From Marivita hallyeonensis (GTDB lineage Bacteria > Pseudomonadota > Alphaproteobacteria > Rhodobacterales > Rhodobacteraceae): 64,000 nt of DNA. Each line of letters begins with the position of its first letter. The stretch's first letter is position 1. Position numbers and translations under genes: made by a program. The DNA lies in the NCBI RefSeq assembly GCF_900129875.1, contig NZ_FQXC01000003.1:662304-726303 (forward strand), written 5' to 3'. The notes below the pieces were generated by a model that had not been told where the DNA came from, did no database searches, and was given only the letters and a program-made list of their open reading frames with translations. This document shows positions 1 through 8,354 of the stretch, piece by piece.

Positions 1-866
1 ACGCTCTCGGCAAGCCGCCACATCAGCAAAGCACCCACGACAAGCAAAAGCTGCCAAACCGCCGCCGCCGACGCGAGAAATCGCAAGCTCAAATCGGGAT
101 CGTTCATCCAACGCAGGATCTGCACCGCAAGCGTCGGCGGCGTGGTTGGCCCAAGAATGATCGCCACGTCGATGACCGTCATCGAAAATGCGAGCACCGC
201 GTAGACCGGGAGCCGGATTTGCGCATAGACACGCGGGAACACGGTCTTGAACCAGCCGGTCACGGGGGCGTATCCCAACGCCATCGCGGTGTCCCGCGCC
301 TGAGCCGTGCGGACCTGTGACAGCGCCGCCAGCGTCATCAGCAAAAGGAACGGCACTTCCTTTACCACCAGACCTGCCACCAATGACGCACCGTATGGGT
401 CCTGCAGGATCAAGAGGTCAGGTGGGCGTTCCCATCCCGAAAGCCAGGGAGAGATTGCCCGAGAGACCCAGCCCGACGGCGCAATCAGGAACGCCAGCCC
501 AAACGCCGCGGCTGCGTGAGGCACCGAGAGAAGCGGGGACAACGCGCGTTCGATCACCCGAAATGCGGTGGACCCGCTCCACGCCGCACAGATGACGGCC
601 ACCAACAAGAGTGAAATCGCGGTAGCAGCCAACCCGGTTGTCACACTGAGCACACTCGCACGGGTGATCCCCGGCCAGTCGAACAGCATCCCGAACGCGT
701 CGAGGGACAGGCCTGCACCGCCGAGCGCGGGCATATACCCGAAAGCAGGTGCCAGCGTTCCCAGAACTCCTGCCAGCACCGGCCCCACCATGATCGCGAC
801 CGTCAGAAGCGGCGCCCACGGAAGGAATCGCGCACGCGCTGGTCGGATCTCAGCGGGAACCGCCAC
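1..866 (-). CDS. ABC transporter permease, YnjC-like (partial, runs off the left edge)
   Basis: Inner-membrane permease of a binding-protein-dependent importer; 288 codons are visible and the 3' part lies outside the window. I chose the GTG start at 866 because it lies 11 bases after the stop of the upstream binding-protein gene, and the frame is open from there to the edge. The translation shows several hydrophobic segments and a typical permease coupling-loop region (ARDTAMALGYAPVTGW followed by FPRV). E. coli YnjC is a fused double permease of over 500 residues, so the visible part could be the first half of such a fusion. Its place directly after the YnjB-like gene supports the assignment. 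The substrate is unknown. Confidence 0.8.
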   Translation of the reverse strand, partial: MAVPAEIRPARARFLPWAPLLTVAIMVGPVLAGVLGTLAPAFGYMPALGGAGLSLDAFGMLFDWPGITRASVLSVTTGLAATAISLLLVAVICAAWSGSTAFRVIERALSPLLSVPHAAAAFGLAFLIAPSGWVSRAISPWLSGWERPPDLLILQDPYGASLVAGLVVKEVPFLLLMTLAALSQVRTAQARDTAMALGYAPVTGWFKTVFPRVYAQIRLPVYAVLAFSMTVIDVAIILGPTTPPTLAVQILRWMNDPDLSLRFLASAAAVWQLLLVVGALLMWRLAES

Positions 867-877
867 TCAAAGCGCGC

Positions 878-2083
878 CTATTGTGCGACGCCGAACCGCT
901 CGGTCCAGTCTTCCTCAAGCCGCACCATCCAGCTCGGATGCGGTTCCGGCAGGGTCGCGCCCAGCTCATCCGGCGGCAGCGTGGCGAGACCCAACTCCAG
1001 CGCATCGAACAACATGCGGTCGTCGTCCGAAAGCTTTTCCAGATCCAGCACCGTGCCCAGCCCCCAGACCTCCGGGTCCTGCATCATCGCCTGTGCCTCG
1101 GGCGACATGATGAAGTTGGCCACCACCATGGCGCCTTCCTTGGCGTTTGCGTTGTAGGGGATCGCGACGAAGCTCGCATTGCCGATACTGCCTGCGTCCA
1201 TCACGAAGGTGCGCACACTGTCCTGCAACTCGAAATTCGCAATCGCATTCGACGCCTCGTTCGGGTTGAAACTGATCGCAAGGTCGATCTCCCCGTCGGC
1301 CATCAGCTGGATTTGCCGCGACTCGTTCTGCGGATAGGCCCGTCCCGCGCGCCAGAGGTTGGGCGTCAGATTTTCGAGGAACGCCCAGAACTCCGCAGTC
1401 GCAGCGGAATAGTCCGCTTCATCGATCGGCGCCTGCAGGACAGATGCATCCGGGACGAACTCGATCAGCGCTTGCTTCAGGAAGGTTGACCCAAGAAAAT
1501 TCGGCGGCTGCGGATAGGTAAACCGCCCCGGGTTCTCTGCTGCATAGGCCGCCAACGCTTCCATCGATTTGGGCGGCGCCTCAAGCCGTGCGGTGTCGTA
1601 GTAGAACACCACCTGCGCCATGCCCCACGGCGCTTCCAGCCCATCGGTGGGGACGGTGAAGTCCGACACAACCGCTGGCTTTCCAGCAACATCGACATTT
1701 GCCCAGCTTGGCATCTGTTCGACCCATGGCCCGAACAGCAGCCCCTGTCGCTTCATCGCGGCGAAGTTTTCGCCGTTGATCCAAATCATGTCGACCGCGC
1801 CACCGTCGTCTTTGCCCGCCGATTTTTCAGCAACCACGCGGCTGACCGCTTCGGCAGTGTCGGAGAGCTTCACATGTTCGAGCGTCACTCCGTACTCTTC
1901 CTGCACCCGGTCTCCGATCCAGCCGATGAAGCTGTTGATCGTGTCCGACCCGCCCCACGCATTCCAGTACACCGTCTGCCCGCGCGCCTCTTCTGTCACG
2001 GCGTCCCAGTTGGCGGGATCTGGATTGGCCACCGCGGCAAACGCGGTGAAGGAGGCGAGGGCGGCAGCGAGAAATGTGCGCAT
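878..2083 (-). CDS. ABC transporter substrate-binding protein, YnjB-like
   Basis: Periplasmic binding protein of about 401 residues for an ABC importer. The protein starts with a clear Sec signal peptide (MRTFLAAALASFTAFAAVA, then a mature end near NPDP). The ATG at 2083 is preferred over a TTG seven codons upstream because the signal peptide begins there and an AAGGA sequence lies just before it. The body resembles the YnjB family of extracellular solute-binding proteins (QTVYWNAWGGSD near the N-terminus; WINGENFAAMK). It is followed by the YnjC-like permease, and a YnjF-like phosphatidyltransferase is transcribed divergently, mirroring the E. coli ynjBCDEF set. The ligand of this family is not established. 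Confidence 0.85.
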   Translation of the reverse strand: MRTFLAAALASFTAFAAVANPDPANWDAVTEEARGQTVYWNAWGGSDTINSFIGWIGDRVQEEYGVTLEHVKLSDTAEAVSRVVAEKSAGKDDGGAVDMIWINGENFAAMKRQGLLFGPWVEQMPSWANVDVAGKPAVVSDFTVPTDGLEAPWGMAQVVFYYDTARLEAPPKSMEALAAYAAENPGRFTYPQPPNFLGSTFLKQALIEFVPDASVLQAPIDEADYSAATAEFWAFLENLTPNLWRAGRAYPQNESRQIQLMADGEIDLAISFNPNEASNAIANFELQDSVRTFVMDAGSIGNASFVAIPYNANAKEGAMVVANFIMSPEAQAMMQDPEVWGLGTVLDLEKLSDDDRMLFDALELGLATLPPDELGATLPEPHPSWMVRLEEDWTERFGVAQ

Positions 2084-2250
2084 GAGGTGGTGTTCCTTGG
2101 TCAAAAGGGCGCAAACGCCCCGGTCGTCGCGGTAGAAACCAGCGTTACCCGGTATCGGTCAAATGACAAACAGGTGTGCAAGATTTCAGTATACGGCCGG
2201 TTCAACGGGCGCTATGGCCGGTTTCGTCTCTTCCATAGCCCGGTTTGCCG

Positions 2251-2856
2251 ATGATCGACGCCAGGATCCTGCCCTTCCTCAAACGCGCCTTCGACCGCCC
2301 GGCCCGTGGCCTTGTCGCCCGTGGCATCACCGCGGATCAGATCACGTTCGTCGGGTTCGGCATCGGTCTGCTGGGCGTGCTCGCCGCCGCGACCGGTGCG
2401 TTCGGTTTGGCGCTCTTCTGCCTGGTCCTCAACCGTCTCGCCGACGGGTTGGACGGTGCGGTCGCGCGCTTGACTACCCCCACCGACCGCGGTGCCTTCC
2501 TCGACATCGCGCTCGACTTCATGTTCTACGGGCTTTTCCCTCTGGGCTTCGCGCTGCACGACCCGTCTGCAAATGCCCTTCCCGCCGCCGTCCTGATCTG
2601 CAGCTTCATCGGCACCGGCTCCAGCTTCCTCGCCTTCTCCATCGTCGCCGAGAAACGCGGCATCACGTCCGAGCAATACCCGACCAAGGGCATCTACTAC
2701 CTCGGCGGTCTGACCGAGGGCACCGAAACCATCGCCCTCTTCATCGCGATGTGCCTCTTCCCGATGGCCTTCCCCTGGCTCGCCTACCTCTTCGCAGTCC
2801 TCTGCGCGATCACCACTGTGACACGCTGGCTTGCCGGTTGGCGGCTCTTCGAATGA
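2251..2856 (+). CDS. CDP-alcohol phosphatidyltransferase family protein (YnjF-like)
   Basis: Integral membrane enzyme of 201 residues that would transfer a phosphatidyl or phospho-alcohol group from a CDP-alcohol. The family signature is visible around residues 67-90: DGLDGAVAR, a short spacer, then GAFLD and IALD, giving the conserved Asp set. Four to five hydrophobic segments follow. The ATG at 2251 is used; a TTG two codons upstream is also possible. E. coli YnjF is the closest contextual parallel because it is encoded with YnjB and YnjC. The acceptor alcohol cannot be told from sequence. Confidence 0.85.
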   Translation: MIDARILPFLKRAFDRPARGLVARGITADQITFVGFGIGLLGVLAAATGAFGLALFCLVLNRLADGLDGAVARLTTPTDRGAFLDIALDFMFYGLFPLGFALHDPSANALPAAVLICSFIGTGSSFLAFSIVAEKRGITSEQYPTKGIYYLGGLTEGTETIALFIAMCLFPMAFPWLAYLFAVLCAITTVTRWLAGWRLFE

Positions 2857-2875
2857 TCTTCCCGTCTTCTTCGGT

Positions 2876-2932
2876 TTGAAAATATCCCGGGGGTCTGGGG
2901 GCAGCGCCCCCAGTTGATCGCGCTGCGATCAA
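2876..2932. repeat. intergenic double-hairpin repeat, copy 1
   Basis: The gap before gpmI holds an AAAATATCCCGGGGG block, then a 7-bp stem CTGGGGG/CCCCCAG (2895-2913), immediately followed by an 8-bp perfect stem TTGATCGC/GCGATCAA (2914-2932). A similar block occurs in opposite orientation at 56387-56440. The position just after a stop codon fits a terminator or a dispersed palindromic repeat of Roseobacter-type genomes. Confidence 0.6.
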
Positions 2933-3013
2933 TCCAGTCGCGCCCTCTCCACATCCCGCACCACCTCTGTTACACCGCTCGTCAACAAAAACCCGAGCAG
3001 AGGGCGCACCCAG

Positions 3014-4531
3014 ATGACCACCCCGAAACCCGTTGTTCTGACGATCCTCGACGGCTGGGGCCTTCGCGAGGACGCCACCGCCAACGCCCCAAAGCTGGCG
3101 AACACGCCGACGATGGATCATCTCATGGCGACCTGCCCGAACGCGACCCTGGTCACACACGGTCCTGACGTGGGCCTGCCCAGCGGACAGATGGGCAATT
3201 CCGAGGTTGGGCACACCAATATCGGTGCCGGGCGCGTGGTGGCGATGGACCTCGGCCAGATCGATCTTGCCATCGAGGATGGCAGCTTTTTCGAAAACGA
3301 CGCGATCCTTGATTTCGCGGCCAAGGTCAAAGATGCGGGTGGTCGCGCGCATCTGATGGGCGTCGTCTCGGATGGCGGCGTGCACGGTCACATCAACCAC
3401 ATCAAGGCAGCCGTGAAACTGCTGACGGATCAGGATGTCGAGGTTGTCATCCACGCCATCACCGACGGTCGCGATGTGGCGCCGACCTCTGCCGAAGGGT
3501 TTGTCGCCGAACTTGCCGACGGCCTTCCCGATAAGGCGACGATCGGCACCGTGATCGGCCGCTACTATGCGATGGACCGCGACAACCGCTGGGACCGCGT
3601 TGAGCGCGCCTACAACGCGATGATCCTCGGGCAGGGTGCCTCTGCCGAAACGGCGACTGGCGCGGTTGAAGACGCCTATGCGGATGACCAGAACGACGAA
3701 TTCATCGAGCCCCGCGTGATCGGAGAGTATGCCGGCCTTGGCGACGGCGACGGTTTCTTCTGCCTCAACTTCCGCGCCGATCGCGCGCGCGAAATCCTTG
3801 CGGCCATCGGCGCTCCCGACTTCGACGGGTTCGACCGCGATAAAGCCAATCTGTCCGCGCTGCTTGGCATGGTCGATTATTCGACCAGCCACAACGACTA
3901 CATGACGACGGCCTACCCGAAGCAAGAGATCAAGAACACGCTGGGCGAATGGGTCGCCAAGCATGGTCTGAAACAGTACCGGTTGGCCGAGACCGAGAAA
4001 TACCCCCACGTGACGTTCTTCCTCAACGGCGGGCAGGAGACACCCGAAGAGGGCGAAGACCGTGATATGCCCAAAAGCCCGAACGTCGCCACCTACGACC
4101 TGCAGCCCGAGATGTCTGCCGAGGAAGTGACCGAGAAATTCGTCGCGGCGGTCGAGGCGGGCTATGACCTGATCGTCACCAACTACGCCAATCCGGATAT
4201 GGTCGGCCATACCGGCGATCTCGATGCAGCGATCAAGGCGTGCGAGGCGGTGGACACCGGACTGGGGAAGGTCTTGGCCGCGCTCGAAAACGCGGGCGGC
4301 GCGATGATCGTCACCGCCGATCACGGCAATTGCGAAACGATGATCGACCCCGAAACAGGCGGCCCGCACACCGCGCACACCACCAATCTTGTGCCTGTCA
4401 TCCTCTATGGCGGGCCGGACGGCGCATCGCTGCGCGACGGCCGACTTGCCGATCTTGCTCCCACCTTGCTGCAGCTGATGAACTTGCCCCAGCCAGACGA
4501 CATGACAGGCAAGAGCCTCATTCAAACATGA
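3014..4531 (+). CDS. gpmI: 2,3-bisphosphoglycerate-independent phosphoglycerate mutase
   Basis: Cytoplasmic glycolytic/gluconeogenic enzyme (505 residues, normal length) that interconverts 3- and 2-phosphoglycerate using two Mn ions. Alkaline-phosphatase-superfamily motifs are all present: LDGWG near residue 12, the nucleophile Ser63 in GQMGNSEVGH, HGHINH, GRDVAP, FRADRARE, NPDMVGHTGD and TADHGNCE. The start ATG follows an upstream purine-rich stretch (AGAGGG). The stop overlaps the ATG of the EnvC-like gene by four bases (ATGA), so gpmI, the EnvC-like gene and ctpA form one transcription unit. Confidence 0.97.
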   Translation: MTTPKPVVLTILDGWGLREDATANAPKLANTPTMDHLMATCPNATLVTHGPDVGLPSGQMGNSEVGHTNIGAGRVVAMDLGQIDLAIEDGSFFENDAILDFAAKVKDAGGRAHLMGVVSDGGVHGHINHIKAAVKLLTDQDVEVVIHAITDGRDVAPTSAEGFVAELADGLPDKATIGTVIGRYYAMDRDNRWDRVERAYNAMILGQGASAETATGAVEDAYADDQNDEFIEPRVIGEYAGLGDGDGFFCLNFRADRAREILAAIGAPDFDGFDRDKANLSALLGMVDYSTSHNDYMTTAYPKQEIKNTLGEWVAKHGLKQYRLAETEKYPHVTFFLNGGQETPEEGEDRDMPKSPNVATYDLQPEMSAEEVTEKFVAAVEAGYDLIVTNYANPDMVGHTGDLDAAIKACEAVDTGLGKVLAALENAGGAMIVTADHGNCETMIDPETGGPHTAHTTNLVPVILYGGPDGASLRDGRLADLAPTLLQLMNLPQPDDMTGKSLIQT

Positions 4532-5667
4532 TCCGATCCGCGCTCGCCACGTGCCTCTGTCTGGCTTTGGTTGGTCCCGCTGTTGCGCAGTCCCCGGCGG
4601 ATGCCGCACGCGCGGCGATGGCCCAACTTGAAGAGGCGACGCAAAAACTCGACGACGCGGAAAGCGCCCGTGACCGAGTCCGTGCCTTGACGGAGGCGGT
4701 TCAGGCGTTCGAGACCGGGCTGGCCGCCATGCGCGACGGGTTGCGCGTCGCGTCCATCCGCGAAACCGAGCTGCGCCGCGACCTTGATGCGCGCGATGCC
4801 GAAGTCACCCGCCTTCTTGCGGCCCTGTCGGCGCTTGGCGCGTCTGCGTCTCCGCAATCCTTTGTTCATCCCGACGGCCCCGTCGGGGCCGCGCGCGCCG
4901 GTCTGTTGATGGCATCCGTTACGCCCGCGCTGTCCGAGGCCGCTGCCGATCTGCGTGCCGATGTCGAGGAAGCCACGGTTCTGCGCCAACTACAGCAGGA
5001 CGCCGCGGACACGTTGCGCCTTGGCCTCAGCGGTGTGCAATCCGCCCGCACTGCGCTCAGCCAGGCGATGGCGGACCGGACCGATTTGCCGCGCAAGTTC
5101 ACCGAAGACCCGGTAAGAACCGCCCTTCTGATCGCTGCCAGCGAAACGCTCGACGGGTTTGCCAGCGGGCTCACACAGATTTCCGAGGGCGAAACCGAGA
5201 TCGATCTGCCGGAGATCCGGGATCGCAAGGGCGCACTGCCGCTGCCAGTGGCCGGCGAAGTGCTCAGGCGCGCCGGCGAAACCGACGCCGCCGGGATCAC
5301 GCGGCCCGGCGTGCTGATCGCCACCCGTCCTCGCGCGCTTGTGACCACGCCAGCGGCTGCGACCATTCGCTACCGCGGCCCGCTGCTCGACTACGGGTTG
5401 GTCACGATCCTCGAACCCGAACCCGATATTTTGTTTGTGTTTGCGGGACTTGAGACAGTCTTCGGCGAAACCGGACAGGTTCTGCCCGAGGGCAGCCCCG
5501 TCGGTCTCATGGGCGGTCCCGAAGGTGAACCCGACGATATTCTATCACCATCCGGTGAAAGGACTGGCGCAGCTTTGTCCGAAACGCTCTATATAGAGGT
5601 CAGACAAGGCGAAACGCCGGAAGACCCCCTCGGGTGGTTTGCAGATGACAAGGGAATGACCGAATGA
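4528..5667 (+). CDS. EnvC-like murein hydrolase activator with degenerate LytM domain
   Basis: Secreted protein of 379 residues. It has a signal peptide (LATCLCLALVGPAVAQ), a long Ala/Glu/Arg-rich coiled-coil region (about residues 20-220), then a C-terminal LytM/M23-like domain (about 285-379). The last domain keeps the fold pattern (LLDYGLVTILEPEPD, GSPVGLMGG, LYIEVR) but contains no His, so the zinc ligands of an active M23 peptidase are absent. That fits EnvC, which activates amidases rather than cutting peptidoglycan. The start overlaps the gpmI stop, and the stop overlaps the ctpA start (ATGA), indicating translational coupling. Confidence 0.85.
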   Translation: MIRSALATCLCLALVGPAVAQSPADAARAAMAQLEEATQKLDDAESARDRVRALTEAVQAFETGLAAMRDGLRVASIRETELRRDLDARDAEVTRLLAALSALGASASPQSFVHPDGPVGAARAGLLMASVTPALSEAAADLRADVEEATVLRQLQQDAADTLRLGLSGVQSARTALSQAMADRTDLPRKFTEDPVRTALLIAASETLDGFASGLTQISEGETEIDLPEIRDRKGALPLPVAGEVLRRAGETDAAGITRPGVLIATRPRALVTTPAAATIRYRGPLLDYGLVTILEPEPDILFVFAGLETVFGETGQVLPEGSPVGLMGGPEGEPDDILSPSGERTGAALSETLYIEVRQGETPEDPLGWFADDKGMTE

Positions 5668-7001
5668 AGAAAGTTCTCATGGCGGCGATAGGCGGCTCGA
5701 TTGCCGGCGTCGTGGCCTCAACACAGCTCGTGGGTCCGCTTGTGGCGCAGGAAAGCGCGCGCTCGACCAGTGTTTACGAACAGCTTGACCTCTTTGGCGA
5801 TATTTTCGAACGCATTCGCGGGCAATATGTGGAAGAGGTCGATGCAGCGGACCTGATCGAAGCGGCCATCGACGGCATGCTGACATCATTGGACCCGCAT
5901 TCCAGCTACCTGTCCCCGAATGACGCCGCCGACATGCGCGTTCAGACGAGAGGCGAGTTCGGCGGTCTCGGGATCGAGGTCACCCAGGAAGACGGCTTCG
6001 TGAAAGTGGTCTCGCCCATCGATGGCACACCCGCCGACGAGGCAGGCATCGAAGCGGGCGACTTCATCACCCATGTCGATGGAGACTCCGTTCTCGGCCT
6101 GACCCTGGACGAAGCCGTCGACATGATGCGCGGCCCTGTCGGGTCCGAAATCATCATCACCGTTGTGCGCGAAGGCGAGGCGGAACCGTTCGAGGTGTCG
6201 ATCATTCGCGACACGATCAAGCTGACCGCTGTGCGCTCGCGCTTGCAGGGCGAAGCGGTGGTCCTGCGCGTGACCACGTTCAACGACCAGACCTATCCGA
6301 ACCTCGAAGAGGGCCTCGCCGAACAGGTCGAAGCGGCGGGTGGTATGGAAAACGTCGAAGGCATCGTTCTCGACCTCCGCAACAACCCCGGCGGCCTGCT
6401 GAACCAGGCGATCCGCGTCAGTGACGCCTTCCTCGACAAGGGCGAGATCGTCAGTACACGCGGTCGCCAGCCGGAAGACGGCGAACGCTACAACGCGACA
6501 CCCGGTGATTTGGCCGAGGGCAAACCGATCGTCGTTCTCATCAACGGTGGCTCGGCCTCTGCATCCGAGATCGTCGCTGGCGCTCTGCAGGATCACCGCC
6601 GGGCGATTGTCGTCGGCACCAAGTCCTTCGGCAAAGGCTCCGTCCAGACCGTGATGCCATTGCGGGGCGATGGTGCCATGCGCCTGACCACCGCGCGCTA
6701 CTACACACCGTCGGGCCGCTCGATCCAGGCGCTGGGCGTGTCGCCCGATATCGTGGTCGAACAGCCCCGCCGGGCCGAGGAGTCGGAGGAAGAGGAAGAA
6801 ACCAACGTCTTCAACCGCTCCGAAGCGGATCTGCGCGGCAGTCTCGACAATGACAGCCTGACGGAAGACGAGATCGAACAGATCGAAGCGGATCGTGCCA
6901 AGGCCGAAGCAGCAGCGGCGCTGCGCGAGGAAGACTATCAGCTCGCCTACGCCATCGATATCCTTAAGGGCCTGACTGCACTGCAACCCGCCGAAGATTA
7001 A
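5664..7001 (+). CDS. ctpA: carboxy-terminal processing peptidase (S41 family, CtpA)
   Basis: Periplasmic serine protease of 445 residues with an N-terminal signal/anchor (about 1-28), a PDZ domain (about 98-180; GGLGIEV, AGDFITHVDG) and the S41 catalytic domain. By spacing relative to B. subtilis CtpB, the Ser/Lys/Gln triad maps to Ser299 (GGSASASE), Lys324 (FGKGS) and Gln328. A Glu-rich stretch lies near residue 375 and the C-terminus is acidic. It probably trims or degrades envelope proteins. The coupling with the EnvC-like factor suggests a shared role in peptidoglycan remodelling at division. A very strong terminator follows at 7029-7058. Confidence 0.95.
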   Translation: MKKVLMAAIGGSIAGVVASTQLVGPLVAQESARSTSVYEQLDLFGDIFERIRGQYVEEVDAADLIEAAIDGMLTSLDPHSSYLSPNDAADMRVQTRGEFGGLGIEVTQEDGFVKVVSPIDGTPADEAGIEAGDFITHVDGDSVLGLTLDEAVDMMRGPVGSEIIITVVREGEAEPFEVSIIRDTIKLTAVRSRLQGEAVVLRVTTFNDQTYPNLEEGLAEQVEAAGGMENVEGIVLDLRNNPGGLLNQAIRVSDAFLDKGEIVSTRGRQPEDGERYNATPGDLAEGKPIVVLINGGSASASEIVAGALQDHRRAIVVGTKSFGKGSVQTVMPLRGDGAMRLTTARYYTPSGRSIQALGVSPDIVVEQPRRAEESEEEEETNVFNRSEADLRGSLDNDSLTEDEIEQIEADRAKAEAAAALREEDYQLAYAIDILKGLTALQPAED

Positions 7002-7003
7002 GG

Positions 7004-7366
7004 GTGCCAGACAGGTTGGACAAACCCGACCCGGAAGCCTGGGGGCTTCCGGGTTTTTCGTTTGAACCCATCGGCGAAGGGGAACGCAACACCGTTTTGC
7101 GCGGCACCTGGCCCGGCGCAGGCCATGTCTTCAAATCCACACACCGCACCGAAGAACAGCTGCGTTGGCTCTCGCGCGTTGATCAGGCCGACTTCGACAA
7201 TCACGCCAATAGGCAGGTCAAAGACCCGGTGACGCAAGCCGCCGCCTTAGCATTTGAAATCGCCACCTGTTGGTGTATCGAACCAGAGCGTGCCACCCGT
7301 CTGGCCCGCGATCTGCCGCGCGCGTTGGATGTGGCACACAGCTGGAACCGGATACCCGATCAATGA
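7004..7366 (+). CDS. hypothetical protein, 120 codons, uncertain start
   Basis: An open frame from a GTG two bases after the ctpA stop to a TGA that overlaps the rppH ATG (ATGA). The C-terminal part looks protein-like ([32 protein letters not shown]), and the overlap with rppH resembles the couplings elsewhere in this strand. However, codons 9-18 are made entirely of a perfect 11-bp terminator hairpin plus T-run, which is unusual inside a gene. The true start may lie after the terminator, where only TTG or CTG codons are available, or the frame may not be translated. I recognise no family. Confidence 0.4.
   Translation: MPDRLDKPDPEAWGLPGFSFEPIGEGERNTVLRGTWPGAGHVFKSTHRTEEQLRWLSRVDQADFDNHANRQVKDPVTQAAALAFEIATCWCIEPERATRLARDLPRALDVAHSWNRIPDQ
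7029..7058 (+). terminator. rho-independent terminator after ctpA
   Basis: Perfect 11-bp stem ACCCGGAAGCC / GGCTTCCGGGT with a TGGG loop, ending in a run of five T. It is 27 bases after the ctpA stop. It should stop the gpmI-ctpA transcript, but it lies inside the open frame that leads into rppH. Confidence 0.85.
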
Positions 7367-7845
7367 GCCCCGAAGACATCGCCCGCCTGCCGTATCGACC
7401 CTGTGTGGGGGTCATGCTGATCAACCGTGACGGTCAGGTCTTTGTCGGCCAGCGCATCGACAACCCCGGCCCAGCCTGGCAGATGCCCCAAGGCGGCGTG
7501 GACAAGGGCGAGGCCCCGCGTGACGCCGCGATGCGCGAGCTCTGGGAAGAAACCGGCGTGACGTCGGACCTCGTGAGGATCGAAGCCGAAACCAAGGATT
7601 GGATTCCCTACGATCTGCCGAACGACCTGATCGGCCAGCTTTGGAAAGGGCGCTACCGCGGGCAGGAACAGAAGTGGTTCCTCATGCGCTTTCACGGCAC
7701 CGATGAGCAGGTCAACATAGAGACCGAGCATCAGGAATTCAGTCGCTGGAAATGGATGGAGCCCGAGCAACTGATCAACCACATCGTACCGTTCAAACGC
7801 CACGTGTACGAGCGCGTGCTGACCGCCTTCCGGGATCATCTCTGA
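7363..7845 (+). CDS. rppH: RNA pyrophosphohydrolase (Nudix)
   Basis: Removes pyrophosphate from the 5' end of triphosphorylated RNAs and so starts mRNA decay; cytoplasmic. Length is 160 residues, normal for alphaproteobacterial RppH/IalA-type enzymes. The Nudix box is complete: GGVDKGE, then AAMREL and WEETGV (about residues 46-68). [10 protein letters not shown] at the N-terminus and [11 protein letters not shown] in the middle are typical of RppH. The start overlaps the stop of the uncertain upstream frame, and its own stop overlaps the start of the next gene (TGATG). Confidence 0.95.
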   Translation: MSPEDIARLPYRPCVGVMLINRDGQVFVGQRIDNPGPAWQMPQGGVDKGEAPRDAAMRELWEETGVTSDLVRIEAETKDWIPYDLPNDLIGQLWKGRYRGQEQKWFLMRFHGTDEQVNIETEHQEFSRWKWMEPEQLINHIVPFKRHVYERVLTAFRDHL

Positions 7846-8330
7846 TGCGCGTGATTTGGGGCCTGATCCTATCGCTTCTTATGGTGCAACAGGCTGCCGC
7901 ACTCAGTTGCCTCGCGCCGAACATCGCCCGTGACTACGCCAACGCGGCTGCGTCAGAAGACACGTATATCGTGGTCAAGGGCCAGCTTTTCTTCGACGAA
8001 GCCGAACTGCCGAACCGCGTCGATCAACGCAACGCGCGCAACGGCGATAGCGTCGACATTCCGGGATGGCTGGCGGGCCAATCCCTGACCGCCGATGGAT
8101 TCAGCCGCGCCTTCGAGCGCGACGTGATCCTGCGCGTGTCCTGCCTCGGCCCTTGGTGCGGTGGCACTGCGAAGGGGGATCATCTCGCCTTCCTCAAGCA
8201 GGAAGATCAGCAATGGGTGATGGAACTCAGCCCCTGTCCGGGTATGACCTACCAGAACCCGACCGAGGACCAACTGTCTCAGGTTCAAAGCTGTTTCGTG
8301 GGCGAGGCCTGCGAGGCGGAAAATCCGTAG
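7845..8330 (+). CDS. hypothetical secreted protein, 161 aa
   Basis: Starts with a signal peptide ([19 protein letters not shown], mature end at LSCLAP). The mature part has several Cys residues (SCLAPN, SCLGPWCGG, SPCPGM, QSCFVGEACE), suggesting disulfides in the periplasm. The start ATG shares its A with the rppH stop (TGATG), so it is translated from the rppH message. No known domain is recognised; the CLAPN start is shared with small hypothetical proteins of Rhodobacteraceae as far as I recall, which is not proof of function. Confidence 0.7.
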   Translation: MRVIWGLILSLLMVQQAAALSCLAPNIARDYANAAASEDTYIVVKGQLFFDEAELPNRVDQRNARNGDSVDIPGWLAGQSLTADGFSRAFERDVILRVSCLGPWCGGTAKGDHLAFLKQEDQQWVMELSPCPGMTYQNPTEDQLSQVQSCFVGEACEAENP

Positions 8331-8354
8331 GCCGGGCTCCCGCTGCGGAGCGCG

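Noticed and set aside
2810..4609. 599-codon minus-strand ORF opposite gpmI
   Set aside because: Antisense shadow of a complete, motif-bearing gpmI; typical of high-GC genes.
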